Source: Bubalus kerabau (taxonomy: Eukaryota > Chordata > Mammalia > Artiodactyla > Bovidae). Taken from it: a stretch of DNA of 64,000 nucleotides. Shown here piece after piece: positions 1 to 10,214 of the stretch. The position numbers and the translations under genes are program-made. The DNA lies in assembly GCF_029407905.1 (NCBI RefSeq), contig NC_073626.1:81867482-81931481 (forward strand), in the 5' to 3' direction. How positions within the stretch are numbered: position 1 is the stretch's first letter; each line of letters opens with the position of its first letter. Under the pieces are notes generated by a model. The model saw only the letters and a program-made list of their open reading frames with translations, made no database searches and was not told the origin of the DNA.

Positions 1-312
1 ACTCATCAGTGAATTTGGTAAAGTTGCAGGGTACAAAATTAACATGAAAAAATCAGTAGCATTTCTACACACTAACAATTTTATGAAAAATATGTCAATT
101 CCATTTATAATAGCATTAAAAATCATAAAATACTTAGGAATAAATTTAACCAAAGAGGTAAAAAATTTCTACTCTGAAAATTACATTTTTATTGATGAAG
201 GAAATAGGAGACACAAATAAATGGAAAGGTATTTATGTTCATGGACTGGAAGATTAATATTGTTGAAATGTCAGTACCACCAAAAGCCATCTATAGATTC
301 AATGCAATCCCT

Positions 313-588
313 GGAGCTTGGGATTAAAATATACACACTACTATATACAAACAAAATAGATAACCAAAAAGTACCTACGGTATAGCACAGGGAACCACAC
401 AATATCTTATAATAAACTGTAATGGAAAATAATCTAAATATATTCATATATTACATATAAATAAAAATTTTCCATATCTATGTGTGTGTACATATATACA
501 AACACACCTGAATCACTTTGCTGTATATCTAAACCTAACAAAACATTGTAAATTAACTATATTTCAATAAAAATTGAGAAATAAGATT
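313..588 (+). mobile_element. L1 3' UTR fragment nested in the L1
   Basis: This piece matches the common artiodactyl L1 3' end: a TATATACAA-rich stretch, then 'tagcacaggga', then a terminal 'caactatatttcaataaaa'-like A-rich end. It sits between ORF2 blocks that are otherwise contiguous (the 'attcaatgcaatccct' side and the 'aatgacact' side). It is therefore a 5'-truncated insertion rather than the 3' end of the host L1. No clear target duplication is left. Confidence 0.6.
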
Positions 589-958
589 TTAATGACACTT
601 TTACAGAAATACAAAAAACACTTCTAAAATTAGTATGTTAAAGTATTCTAAAAATATCACCAAAAACCCTGAATAGCCAAAATAATAAAGAAGAACAAAG
701 AAGGAGGTATCACACTTCCTAATTTCAAGCTCTACTATAAAGCGATAGCTTTATAAAGTATATAGTAGAACATAAAGCTTTAATTAAAGGAGTGTGGTAA
801 GGGCATTAAAAAAACACAAAGAATCCAGTGGAACAGAATCCAGAATATACCTAATAAATAGGCACAGAAGGAACATATCTCAACATAATAAAGGCCATAA
901 ATGACAAGCACCCGGCCAACATCATAAATTATACAAGGTCAAGTAATATTTGACAATG

Positions 959-1208
959 TTGAAGCTGAAATTCCAATACTTTGGCCACCTGATGCAAAGA
1001 ACTGACTCACTAGAAAAGACCCCGATGCTGGGAAAGATTGAAGGCAGGAGAAGAAGGGGATAACAGAGGATGAGATAGTTGGATGGCATCACCGACTCAA
1101 TGGACATGAGTCTGAGTAAACTCCGGGAGTTGGTGATGGACAGGGAGGCCTGGCATGCTGCAGTACATGGGGTCGCAAAGAGTCAGACACGACTGAGCAA
1201 CTGAACTG
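959..1208 (+). mobile_element. BovB 3' end fragment, 14-bp TSD
   Basis: The sequence is the last ~250 bp of BovB in sense orientation, ending in the usual 'gactgagcaactgaactg'. It is bounded by perfect copies of aatatttgacaatg at 945-958 and 1209-1222. Removing one copy restores L1 ORF2. It is heavily 5'-truncated, as is usual for BovB. Confidence 0.93.
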
Positions 1209-1287
1209 AATATTTGACAATGGAGCCAAGAATACTCAATGGAAAACAGAAAATCTGTTCAATAAATGCTGGTGGGCAAAGAGGATA

Positions 1288-1500
1288 GAATGTGAAAGTG
1301 AAGTCGCTCAGTCATGTCCGCCTCTTTGCGACCCCGTGGACTGTAGCCTACTAACTTCCTCCGTCCATGCGATTTCCAGGCAAGAATACTGGAGTGAGTT
1401 GCTATTTCCTTCTCCAGGGGATCTTACTGACCCAGGGATTGAACCCGGGTCTCCCTCATTGTAGGCAGATGCTTTACTGTCTGAGCCACCAGGAAAGTCC
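1288..1500 (-). mobile_element. Bov-tA SINE, 11-bp TSD
   Basis: Reverse-strand Bov-tA. The BovB-like tail is on the left, and the tRNA-derived head (complement of the B-box and A-box regions, ending 'gagccaccaggaaagtcc') is on the right. The TSD caaagaggata lies at 1277-1287 and 1501-1511 within L1. Confidence 0.93.
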
Positions 1501-2040
1501 CAAAGAGGATATTCACATGTAAAGGAATCAAATTTGACCCCTATCTTATACCACTCACAAAAATTAACTCAAAATGGGTGAAATACTTAAATCCATTAAG
1601 TACTAAGTAGTAAGAACTGAAACCATGAAACTTCTAGGAGAAAACATAGCAAAAAAAAAGCTTCGTGATATGAGTCTTCTTAATGTGTTTTTTTGAAATC
1701 ATACCCAAAGTACAAGCAACAAAAGCAATAACAAACATGTGGGACTACATCAACTAAAAGGCTTCTGCATAGCGAAAGAAACTATCAACAACATGAAAAT
1801 AAAGTCTATGGAATAGCAAAATATTTGCAAACCATGTATCTATTATTTATAAAATATAAAAAGAATTCATACAATTTAGTAGCAAAACATTGAGTAATCC
1901 AATTTTAAAACGGGCAAAAAAACCTCAAAATATTTTTTTTTTTCAAATAACGTATACAAATGGCCATAGGCACATGAAGAGGTACTCAATATAACTAGTC
2001 ATTAGAGAATTGCAAATTAAAACCACAATGAGATATCACT

Positions 2041-2303
2041 TTTTAAAAATTAATTTATTTTAATTGGAGGCTAATTACTTTACAATATTGTAGTGGTTTG
2101 TGCCATACATTGACATGAATCAGCCATGGGTGTACATGTGTTTCCCATCCTGAACCCCCCTCCCACCTCTCTCCCCATCCCATCCCTCAGGGTCATCCCA
2201 GTGCACCAGCCCCGAGCACCCTGCCTCATGCATCAAACCTGGACTGGTGATCCGTTTCACATATGATAATATACATGTTTCAATGTTCTCTCAAATCATC
2301 CCA
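2041..2303 (-). mobile_element. Young ruminant L1 3' UTR fragment
   Basis: This is the reverse complement of the ruminant L1 3' terminus: a T-rich start, then 'taattggaggctaattac', then 'gacatgaatcagccatggg', then a stretch rich in CCCTCCC. The poly(A) complement is at the left end. It interrupts the older L1 near 2040. Confidence 0.85.
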
Positions 2304-2585
2304 TGATAATAATCATGATTATTTTGACACCTTTCTTTGATACGTCAAGAGTTGTTTTAAGTGTGTTCTCGGCAGCAGCCCCTTTCAGAGCCACCTGGCA
2401 GGAGGGCCAGTGCCGTGGGCTTTAACACACAACTTCTCACTTCTTACGGGGAAACAACTTTGACCCGCATGTCAGCTTTTTTGACGTGATAAAAGCCAAT
2501 ACTCGTAAACATTTTACTAAGTGACTTTTTAATTCCAACTATATTAAAGACAATGTCCCTGCTTAAAAAAAAAGAAAAAAAAAGA
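2304..2585 (+). pseudogene. Probable retrocopy of an unidentified transcript 3' end
   Basis: This insert is not L1. It ends in an A-rich tail (about 2564-2582) preceded by the variant poly(A) signal ATTAAA about 18 bases upstream (near 2544). That arrangement suggests a reverse-transcribed mRNA 3' end. The left boundary is uncertain because it abuts the L1 fragment ending near 2303. A 62-codon frame on the reverse strand (2444-2632) runs through the tail and is not meaningful. I do not recognise the parent gene. Confidence 0.45.
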
Positions 2586-2993
2586 TAGCCACTTCTTATA
2601 ATGATCTTTATCCAAAAGACAAGAAACAACAAATATTGGTATGAATGTGGAGAAAAGGGAACCCTGAGTGATACTGGTAGGACTTTAAATTGGAGCAGCC
2701 ACTATGGAAAACAGTACAAAATTTCCTCAAAAAATTAAAAATAGAGCTATTATATAATCCAGCAATTCCACTTCTGGGAATATATCCAAAGAAAATGAGA
2801 ACATTAAATCAGATATCCGTAGCCCCTAGGTTCATAACATTATTTACAATAGCTAAGACATGAAAACAAGCTAATGCCCATCAACGGATTTGGATAAAGA
2901 GGATGTAGTATTATAGAAATACAATGGACTATTATTCAGCCATTAAAAATGAACAGATTCTACCATTTGCAACAACACAGATGGACCTTGAAG

Positions 2994-3196
2994 GTATGTT
3001 AGTTGCTCAGTCATGTTCTGCTCTTTGTGACCCCATGGACTGTAGCCTGCCAGGCTCCTCTGTCCATGGAATTCTCCAGGCAAGAATACTGGAGCGGGTA
3101 GCCACTCCCTTCTCCAGGGTATTGCCCTGCCCTAGGGATCAAACCAGAGTCTCCTGCATTGCAGGCAGATTCTTTACCATCTGAGCTACCAGGGAG
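2994..3196 (-). mobile_element. Bov-tA SINE
   Basis: Reverse-strand Bov-tA with the tRNA-derived head at the right ('ctttaccatctgagctaccaggga'). It splits the L1 3' segment between 'gatggaccttgaag' and 'tgaaataaatcag', which are adjacent in L1. No clean TSD is visible. Confidence 0.88.
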
Positions 3197-3498
3197 TGAA
3201 ATAAATCAGCAAAACAAACACTATATGAGCTCACTTATGGAATCTAAAAAACAAACATACCAAACTCATACAAAAAGATCAGAGATCAGACTGGTTATTA
3301 GAGGGGGTGGTGATGGGGTGAGGAGAAGGAGTAAGTGGGAAGAAATTGGTTAAACTGTACAAACTTCCAGTTATAAGTAAGTACTAGAAATGTAAGCTAC
3401 CTGATACAGTTAACACTACTGTATGACATATAGGAAATTTGTTAAAAGAGCAGGTCCCAAGAGTTCTCATTACAAGGTGAATTTTTTTTCTTTTGGGA

Positions 3499-3714
3499 TG
3501 TTCAGTCACTTCAGTCATGTCCAATTCTGGGTGACCCCATGGACTATAGCCCACCAGACTTCTCTATCCATGGGGATTTTCTAGGCAAGAAAACTGCAGT
3601 GGGTTGCCATGCCCTCCTCCAGGGGATCTTTCCAACCCAAGGACTGAACCCACATCTCATGTCTCCTGCATTGGCAGGTGGGTTCTTTACCAACTAGCGC
3701 CACCTGGGAAGCCC
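3499..3714 (-). mobile_element. Bov-tA SINE
   Basis: Reverse-strand Bov-tA ending 'gccacctgggaagccc' at the right. A short duplication (cttttgg) flanks it. It lies in the L1 3' UTR. Confidence 0.88.
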
Positions 3715-3870
3715 TTTTGGTATATCTATGAACTGACGAACGTTAACTTAATTTACTGTTATCATTTCAGAATCTATGTAAATCAAATCATGTTATACAC
3801 TTTAAACGTTATACTGCAGTGCATGTCAATTATTTCCCAATAAAACTGGAAAAAATAGTTGAATGAATAA

Positions 3871-6045
3871 AAAAAAGTAGTGGATGTTTGATGGGAGACC
3901 AAAGGGTTCACATGAAAAAGAATTCACTGGGTTGTGTATTTTACTAATTTAAGAAGGGTACAAAACTTTGTTTGGAAATAAAAAATGTTACTCTTAGTCT
4001 AAGGTCTACCTACAGTTTCCTGATCACAATTTTTGTCTCACTTTTCCATGAAGACATGATGTTCTTTTGACAATTTTCAGAGTTACCTTTCTATTCTCAT
4101 TTAGCAAAGCACCCTCACCATTCATCCTTCCAAGCTTTAAGGAATAAAAGGTCAAGCAGATGAGGCAAAGTCTCAGATTGTTTCCTTCACAAAATGAACC
4201 AAATGTTTTCTAAAGCAAGAACCCAGAGAGCCGTCATTAGTGGGTAGCACTGATATGGAGATTAGGGGACTCCCATCTCCTTACACATTTTCAAAATAGA
4301 TTAATGTGAATGAACATTACAATTCTGTTGCCAAATGCCTTCAGGAGTGTGAAAATGAATAGGTAAAAATTGAGAAATCTCTCAGATAAACACTTCTCTT
4401 TGAACAAAGAGCAGATATAACAAATTACAGTGTGCTATAATTTGGAAGGGCTTCTTGAGAAGACACATGTCTTTAAAAATTAAGTATATGTTCAGCTTTA
4501 ATGGTAAACTTTATAAGTACTCAAGCCATTGGGTAGCACAGAAGGCAAGTTGAATTAGAAAGGCTATAAAACAAGACACGAACAAATGAAAATATAGTCA
4601 AAGTTCTCACTTTTTTTCTGTTCCCATAAAATGCCCTGGATCTGTTTGATTGTTTCTTGAAGAGTTTCTTTACTCCATATGCTTCTCTTGGTATTTTTTA
4701 TGTTGCCACAGGGTGCTTTCGTTTACTGTTGAACACAGATATAAAAAACAATCTGTAATGAAAACCACAAAAGCCCACAACTCAGAAATGAAGCATATAC
4801 ACTTCCAAGTATATTAATTTTACTGAAAAGTTACATAAGTACAATATTTCTCAACTTCAAATGGGCAAACTAACCCGCTGGTAGGGAAAGACTTTTCTCG
4901 AGTGAAAGCATTAAGCATTTTGTCTGTGACAATCCTAAATGGAGAACACTGTTCACTTATTTTATTCCTACTGTCCTAGCCTGGAACTAGGTCTTTGTAC
5001 ATCTTGGTGGATATATACTTCTGCTATTACAATGTGTATGGCCAATAATTATTTTTATAACAGCACCTAAACTGAATGCCAAGAACTGTTGATGCTTTAA
5101 AAGAAACTGATATAGTGAACTTTAGGAAATACAGAATACCTAGCCAGAAAATCTCTCCATTTAACTAAAAGGAACATTAACGCTTAGGATTTTCAGTTTT
5201 GACTAAAAGAGGAGGAAAACAAAAAATTCTAAACTGGAAATGCTCTACCATAAACCTGCTTTTCTGTTAAAGATATTTTGCTAGAATCATGCATAAATGG
5301 AATCGAAGCTAGACATCTATTTTTTCCTCCACAATCTCAATTACCAATAGAAAACCAAAGCAAACTTTAGAAACGATATAAATTATTCACATAGTAATTG
5401 AGTTTTTCCAAGTCAATTATGGACTAAACTAAACAAGCAGACACCCAACAAACATTTGTCCATTCCTCCTTTTATTTGCCAACAGTGAAGACTCAAACTA
5501 AGCTCTTTTAAAAATGTTTTCCCAATTTTTGGCTCTGAGAAAAACAGATACATTATAATATCTGAGAGCTTACATTCAGGAGAACATTTCAACAGAAGCC
5601 ACGAATGTGAGAAATTCTACGCTCCAGTCACGTCTGTTTGCATATGGAGAAAGCAGGGCCCAGAGAGATGAAGTTCTTGGCCTACACCGCACACAGCTTG
5701 GTAGTGGCAGAGCCAAGACAAGAACTTAAATAGCTTTACCTCCAGGCTCACGATCTTCCCATGGTGTCATGCTGCCACAGATGTTGCAGCCTTAACTATC
5801 TATCCCTCCCATACTACTCCAATGATTCTCTGGGCTTCTATAAATGCTAACTCATCTGAGGAATTAGTAAAGGGAATACCTCAATTAGATACTAAGGCAG
5901 TGTATGATCATGCATCAAGTTAACTGCAATTCTTTCAGAGTCCTGAATGACAGACCATTGAATGAACCCCCACATTGGCCACTGGTACCTGGTCAGTTTA
6001 CAATTGACCTGCTTTTTATAGCTGATTACATGGTAAACATTTTTC
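3871..6045. other. Single-copy intergenic sequence (contains one MIR)
   Basis: Apart from the MIR at 5646-5780 I recognise no repeat and no credible exon. Frames are short and frequently stopped. Base composition is AT-rich with no CpG cluster. Confidence 0.6.
5646..5780 (-). mobile_element. MIR SINE
   Basis: The core reads 'ggcccagagagatgaag', then 'cacacagcttggtagtggcag', then 'agccaagacaagaac'. This is the reverse complement of the MIR consensus. It is an ancient, divergent copy. Confidence 0.75.
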
Positions 6046-6166
6046 CTTTTCTTTTCTAGCTTTGAGGTGTAACTAACAAAAATTATATGTGTTTAAGTCT
6101 GCAACTTGATTCTTTGATAACATATACCTTGTGAAGTGAGCTATGTGGTAAGCATTTTTATGCTGG
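6046..6166 (-). mobile_element. Old L1-like 3' fragment
   Basis: 'ttgaggtgtaactaacaaaa', then 'gcaacttgattctttgata', resembles the antisense of a widespread mammalian L1 3' region. A related stretch occurs at 40975-41183. Its right half forms the left arm of the palindrome at 6121-6258. Confidence 0.4.
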
Positions 6167-6258
6167 CTTAGGTGAAATTATAATTTACATAATAATTTAC
6201 TTATAAGTAAAACCAGCATAAAAATGCTTACTATGAAGCTCAATTCACAAGGTATATG
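6121..6258. repeat. Imperfect inverted repeat (46-bp arms)
   Basis: The left arm 6121-6166 and right arm 6213-6258 are reverse complements at 41 of 46 positions. Perfect blocks of 18 bp (ccagcataaaaatgctta) and 15 bp are included. The 46-nt loop (6167-6212) itself contains the perfect palindrome TTACTTATAAGTAA at 6197-6210. The structure ends about 15 bp before the BovB 5' junction. Confidence 0.9.
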
Positions 6259-6273
6259 TATATCAAGAATGCT

Positions 6274-8008
6274 TAGGAAACACTACTATGAATAAAACTA
6301 GTGGAGGTGATACAATTTCAGCTGAGCTATTTAAAATCCTAAAAGATGATACTGTTAAAGTGCTGCACCCAACATGTCAGCAAATTTGGAAAACTCAGCA
6401 GTGGCCACAGGACTGGAGAAGGTCAGTTTTCATTCCAACCTCAAAGAAAGGGGGTCAGTTTTCATTCCAACCCCAAACTACCACACAACTGCACTCATTT
6501 CACATGCTAGCAAGGTAATGCTCAAAATCTTTCAAGCTGGGCTTCAACAGTATATGAGCCAAGAACATCCAGATGTACAAGCTAGATTTAGAAAGGGCAG
6601 AGGAACCAGAGAGCAAATTGCCAACATCTGTTGGATCACAGAAAAAGCAAGGAAATTCCAGAAAAACATCTACTTCTACTTCATTGACTATGCTAAAGCC
6701 TTTGACTGCATGGATCACAACAAACTATAGAAAATTCTTAAAGAGATGGGAATACCAGACCACCTTACCTGTCTCCTGAGAAACCTGTATGCAAGTCAAG
6801 AAGCAAGAGTTAGAACCAGACATGGAACAATGGACTTGTTCAAAATTGGGAAAGGATTACATCAAGGCTATATATTGTCACCATGCTTATTTAACTTATA
6901 TGCAGAGTACATCACGCAACAGGATAGGCTGGATAAATCAGAAGCTGGAATCAAGACTGCCGGGAGAAATATCAACAACCTCAGATATGCAGATCATACC
7001 ACTCTAAGGGCAGAAAGCAAAGAGGAATTAAAGAGCCTCTCGATGAAGGTGAAAGAGAAGAGTGAAAAAGCTGGCTTAAAACTCAGCACTCAGAAAACTA
7101 AGATTGTGTCATCCAGTTCTATCACTTCAAGGCAAACAGATAGATGAAAAGTGGAAGCAGCAATAGATTTTATTTTCCTGGGCTCCAAAATCACTGCGGA
7201 TGGTGACTGCAGCCACGATATTAAAAGACGCTTGCTCCTTGGAAGAAAAGCTATTAAAAAACCTGCTGCTGCTGCTAAGTCGCTTCAGTCATGTCTGACT
7301 CTGTGCGACCCCATCGATGGCAGCCCACCAGGCTCCCCCATCCCTGGGATTCTCCAGGCAAGAGTACTGGAGTGGGTTGCCATTTCCTTCTCCAATGCAT
7401 GAAAGTGGAAAGTGAAAGTAAAGTCGCTCAGTTGTGTCCGACTCTCAGCGACCCCATGGACTGCAGACCACCAGGCTCCTCCGTCCATGGGATTGTCCAG
7501 GCAAGAGTACTGGAGAGGGGTGCCGTTGCCTTCTCCCATGACAAAACCTAGACAGTATATTAAAAAGCAGAGATATCACTTGGCCAACAAAGGCTATGGC
7601 TTTTCCAGTAGTCATGTACGGATGTGAGAGTTGGAGCATAAAGAAGGCTGAGTGCCAAAGAATTGATGCTTTTGAACTGTAGTGCTGGAAAAGACTCTTG
7701 AGAGTCCCTTGGACAGCAAGGCGATCAAACCAGTCAATCCTAAAGGAAATCAACCCTGAATATTCATTGGAAGGACTGATACTGAACCTCCAATACTTTG
7801 GCCACCTGATGCGAAGAGCCAACTCATTGAAAAAGACCCTAATGGTGGGAAAGACTGCGGGTAGGAGGAGAACAGCAGAGGATGAGATGGTTGGATGGCA
7901 TCATCGACTCAACAGACATGAGTTTGAACAAAGTCCAGGAGATAGGGAAGGACAGGAAAACCTGGTGTGCTGTAGTCCAATGGGTCACAAAGCGTTGGAC
8001 TCGACTTA
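6274..8008 (+). mobile_element. BovB LINE, 1.7 kb, split by Bov-A2
   Basis: A 5'-truncated sense BovB covering the reverse-transcriptase domain to the 3' end. Recognisable protein segments include LRYAD, then ITADGDCS, then a LCWRRLLRVPWTARRSNQSILKE-like region, in shifting frames. The catalytic box reads YADH at 6986-6997, so the second aspartate is lost. Other breaks are a TAG at 6728-6730 and frameshifts. Bov-A2 interrupts it at 7265-7542. Confidence 0.93.
7265..7542 (-). mobile_element. Bov-A2 SINE inside BovB
   Basis: A dimer of two Bov-A units joined by 'aatgcatgaaagtggaaagtg', with the (CTG)n complement of the AGC tail at the left. Flanking aaaacct copies lie at 7258-7264 and 7543-7549. 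Confidence 0.93.
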
Positions 8009-8526
8009 ACGAATGATCAACAATTTCACAAGGTTAAACCACAAAGAACATACTTTGTTAAAAAAATATTATTGATTCTAAAATGACAGCACAAAGAAGA
8101 AGAAAAACATCTTACCAGACACATTCTCACGTACAGAAAGAGTCTATTTATTTTTGCTTTGGAAGCTCAGTTATGCTTGTTTAATGTAACATGTTTATAG
8201 TAAGAGAGCAGTTAATATACTAGTATCCATTACATTCCTGACAGGGAATTGAGTGCAAATAAATGGGACCTTAAGGAGACTTCTAATTCCTGCATTTATG
8301 CTTAGTCTGGGAGCCAGAGAAGAGACATAGCAATGTGCAAAAGTATAAATATGCCTGACTCCTAGTGGGGTGATGTTCAGATGCCTTTTTGGCATCAACA
8401 AGCCAGTTCAACACATACAGATGTTAAAGACTTTTGTTTGTAGCAATGAAGCTTCTTTCCTCCAATGCACCTGTGCCGTGTCTGGTTGTTTCACTAGCTG
8501 AGTGGGCAGTTTTCTTAAGCTACTTT
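8009..8526. other. Single-copy intergenic sequence
   Basis: No repeat, RNA or exon recognised. The reading frames are short. Confidence 0.5.
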
Positions 8527-8528
8527 AC

Positions 8529-8630
8529 ATTTTTTTTAAATTTTATTTATTTTAATTGGAGGCTAATTACTTTACAATATTGTAGTGGTTTTGTCATACA
8601 TTGACATGAATCAGCCATAGGTGTACATTG
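8529..8630 (-). mobile_element. Ruminant L1 3' UTR fragment
   Basis: About 100 bp of the same antisense L1 terminus as at 2041 ('attggaggctaattac', then 'gacatgaatcagcca'). It starts with the poly(A) complement and abuts the MaLR LTR. It is 5'-truncated. Confidence 0.8.
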
Positions 8631-9115
8631 TCTGTATCAGTTTGCTAGGGCTTCCATAATATACCACAAACTGGGTGGTTAAATAATAGAAGTTCATTAT
8701 CTCGCAGTTCTGAAAGCTGCTGCTGCTGCTGCTAAGTCACTTCAGTTGTGTCCGACTCTGTGCGACCCCACAGACAGCAGCCCACCAGGCTCCTCTGTCC
8801 CTGGGATTCTCCAGGCAAGAACACTGGCGTGGGCTGCCATTATCTTCTCCAATGCATGAAGGTAAAAAATTAAAGTGAAGTCGCTCAGTCATGTCCGACT
8901 CTTCGCGACCCCATGAACTGCAGCCTACCAGGCTCCTCTGTCCATGGGATTTTCCAGGCAAGAGTACTGGAGTGGGGTGCCGTTGCCTTCTCTTGTTCTG
9001 AAAGCTGGAAGTCCTAAATCAAGGTGTCAGGAGGGTTGGTTCCTTCTGAAGACTGTGAGGAAAGGATCCATTTCATGCCTCCCCTAGCTTCAGAGAGCCT
9101 GCTGGCAATCTTTGC
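8631..9115 (-). mobile_element. MaLR LTR (MLT1-like), split by Bov-A2
   Basis: The left end 'tatcagtttgctagggcttc', the 'accacaaactgggtggtt' segment, and the 'aaatcaaggtgtcaggaggg' segment after the Bov-A2 are the reverse complement of MLT1-type LTRs of the ERVL-MaLR group. It is non-coding and ancient. Confidence 0.65.
8720..8994 (-). mobile_element. Bov-A2 SINE, 13-bp TSD
   Basis: Dimeric Bov-A2 with the (CTG)n complement at the left. Perfect TSD gttctgaaagctg at 8707-8719 and 8995-9007, inside the MaLR LTR. Confidence 0.95.
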
Positions 9116-9315
9116 TGCTGCTGCAAAACTCCAATCTTTTTCCTTACAGGGCATGGCCATGGGATGATATTCTGGCCAATGAGATGTGAGAAGCAGCACT
9201 GAGAGCAGGTTCTGGGCAACATCCTGTTGAAAGCGGCTTTCCCTCCTCTTTCTCTGCCTCCCTTCCCTTCAGCTGGAATGGGAGCGGAGTAGGAGCCAGC
9301 TTCAACCTTACAGAT
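9116..9315. other. Unassigned, possibly an ancient repeat
   Basis: 'attctggccaatgagatgtg' is a phrase found in several old mammalian interspersed repeats, but I cannot name the family. A reverse-strand frame at 9073-9393 (106 codons) has no recognisable domain. Confidence 0.3.
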
Positions 9316-9319
9316 GAGG

Positions 9320-10110
9320 GCAACACCTAGGGCAATAATTTTCAAACTTTGCTTTCTGGATTCCTTTACACTCTTACAAATTGAGGACCTCAAAGAGTTT
9401 TAACTTATCTATTGATATTTAGTGATGTTTAAAATGAAGTGAAAACATTTAAATACTTATTCTGAAAACACCAATACAGTATACTAACACATATATATGG
9501 AATTTAGAAAGATGGTAAGGATAACCCTGTATGCGAGACAGCAAAAGAGACACAGATGTATAGAACAGTCTTTTGGACTCTCTGGGAGAGGGAGGGGGGT
9601 ATGATTTGGGAGAATGGCATTGAAACATGTATAATATCATATATGAAATGAATTGCCAGTCCAGGCTCGATGCAAGATACAGGATGCTTGGGGCTAGTGC
9701 CCTGGGATGACCCAGAGGGATGGTTCAGGGAGGGAGGTGGGAGAGGGGTTCAGGATGGGGAGCACATGTACACCCGTAGCGGATTTATGTTGATTGGCAA
9801 AACCAATACAATATTGTAAAGTAATTAGCCTCCAATTAAAATAAATTTATATTAAAAAAAAAAACTGAAATGATCATAAAATAAATAAATTTTAAAAATC
9901 ACATATTCTTTTCAGAAAAAAAAACTTATTCTGAAGTAACAATCAATCCATTACATGTTAATGCAAACAAAATGTTTAGTGGAAGATAATACATGAAGCA
10001 ATTCTGTTAAATGTGTGGCAGGTGTTTTACTGACATTTTTGTAAATCTCTTTAAAGTCTGACAATAGAAGACAGCTACACTCTCATATTCTGTGTTTAAT
10101 TTATTGTTGT
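9320..10110 (+). mobile_element. Ancient DNA transposon (hAT-like), split by L1
   Basis: 'ggacctcaaagagttttaa', then 'ctattgatatttag', continues after the L1 insertion with 'ccattacatgttaatgcaaa' and 'ctgacaatagaagacagc'. This order resembles an old non-autonomous hAT-type mammalian element (MER115-like). The name and the right end are uncertain. Confidence 0.4.
9467..9923 (+). mobile_element. Young ruminant L1, 3'-end insertion, 12-bp TSD
   Basis: This covers the last codons of an ORF2-like segment and the ruminant L1 3' UTR ('gggatgacccagagggatgg', then 'attagcctccaattaaaata'), followed by an A tail. Perfect TSD acttattctgaa at 9455-9466 and 9924-9935. Confidence 0.93.
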
Positions 10111-10214
10111 ATCACATGTCATGTAATCTGTGGAATACTTCCGTGCATACACATGAGAAAATGACAAAATGCCTTCATAGTCTTCTGAAAATAAGTTCTT
10201 ATGAAAATAAGATC

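Larger units (their letters stand above)
1..3870 (+). mobile_element. Decayed LINE-1 (ORF2 to 3' UTR), split by nested insertions
   Basis: A-rich plus-strand sequence follows the order of L1 ORF2 and its 3' UTR. It runs from reverse-transcriptase C-terminal sequence near base 1 to an AATAAA-rich A tail near 3840-3870. L1 blocks lie at 1-312, 589-958, 1209-1287, 1501-2040, 2590-2993, 3197-3496 and 3715-3870. Joining the blocks restores L1 order, so the intervening pieces are later insertions. Stops fall in every frame and no catalytic motif is readable. The 5' part lies outside the window. The subfamily is not determined. Confidence 0.85.

Noticed and set aside
2370..2395. Histone mRNA 3' stem-loop (cccctttcagagccacc)
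   Set aside because: The stem is imperfect, no histone codons precede it, and the insert ends in a poly(A) tail, unlike histone mRNA.
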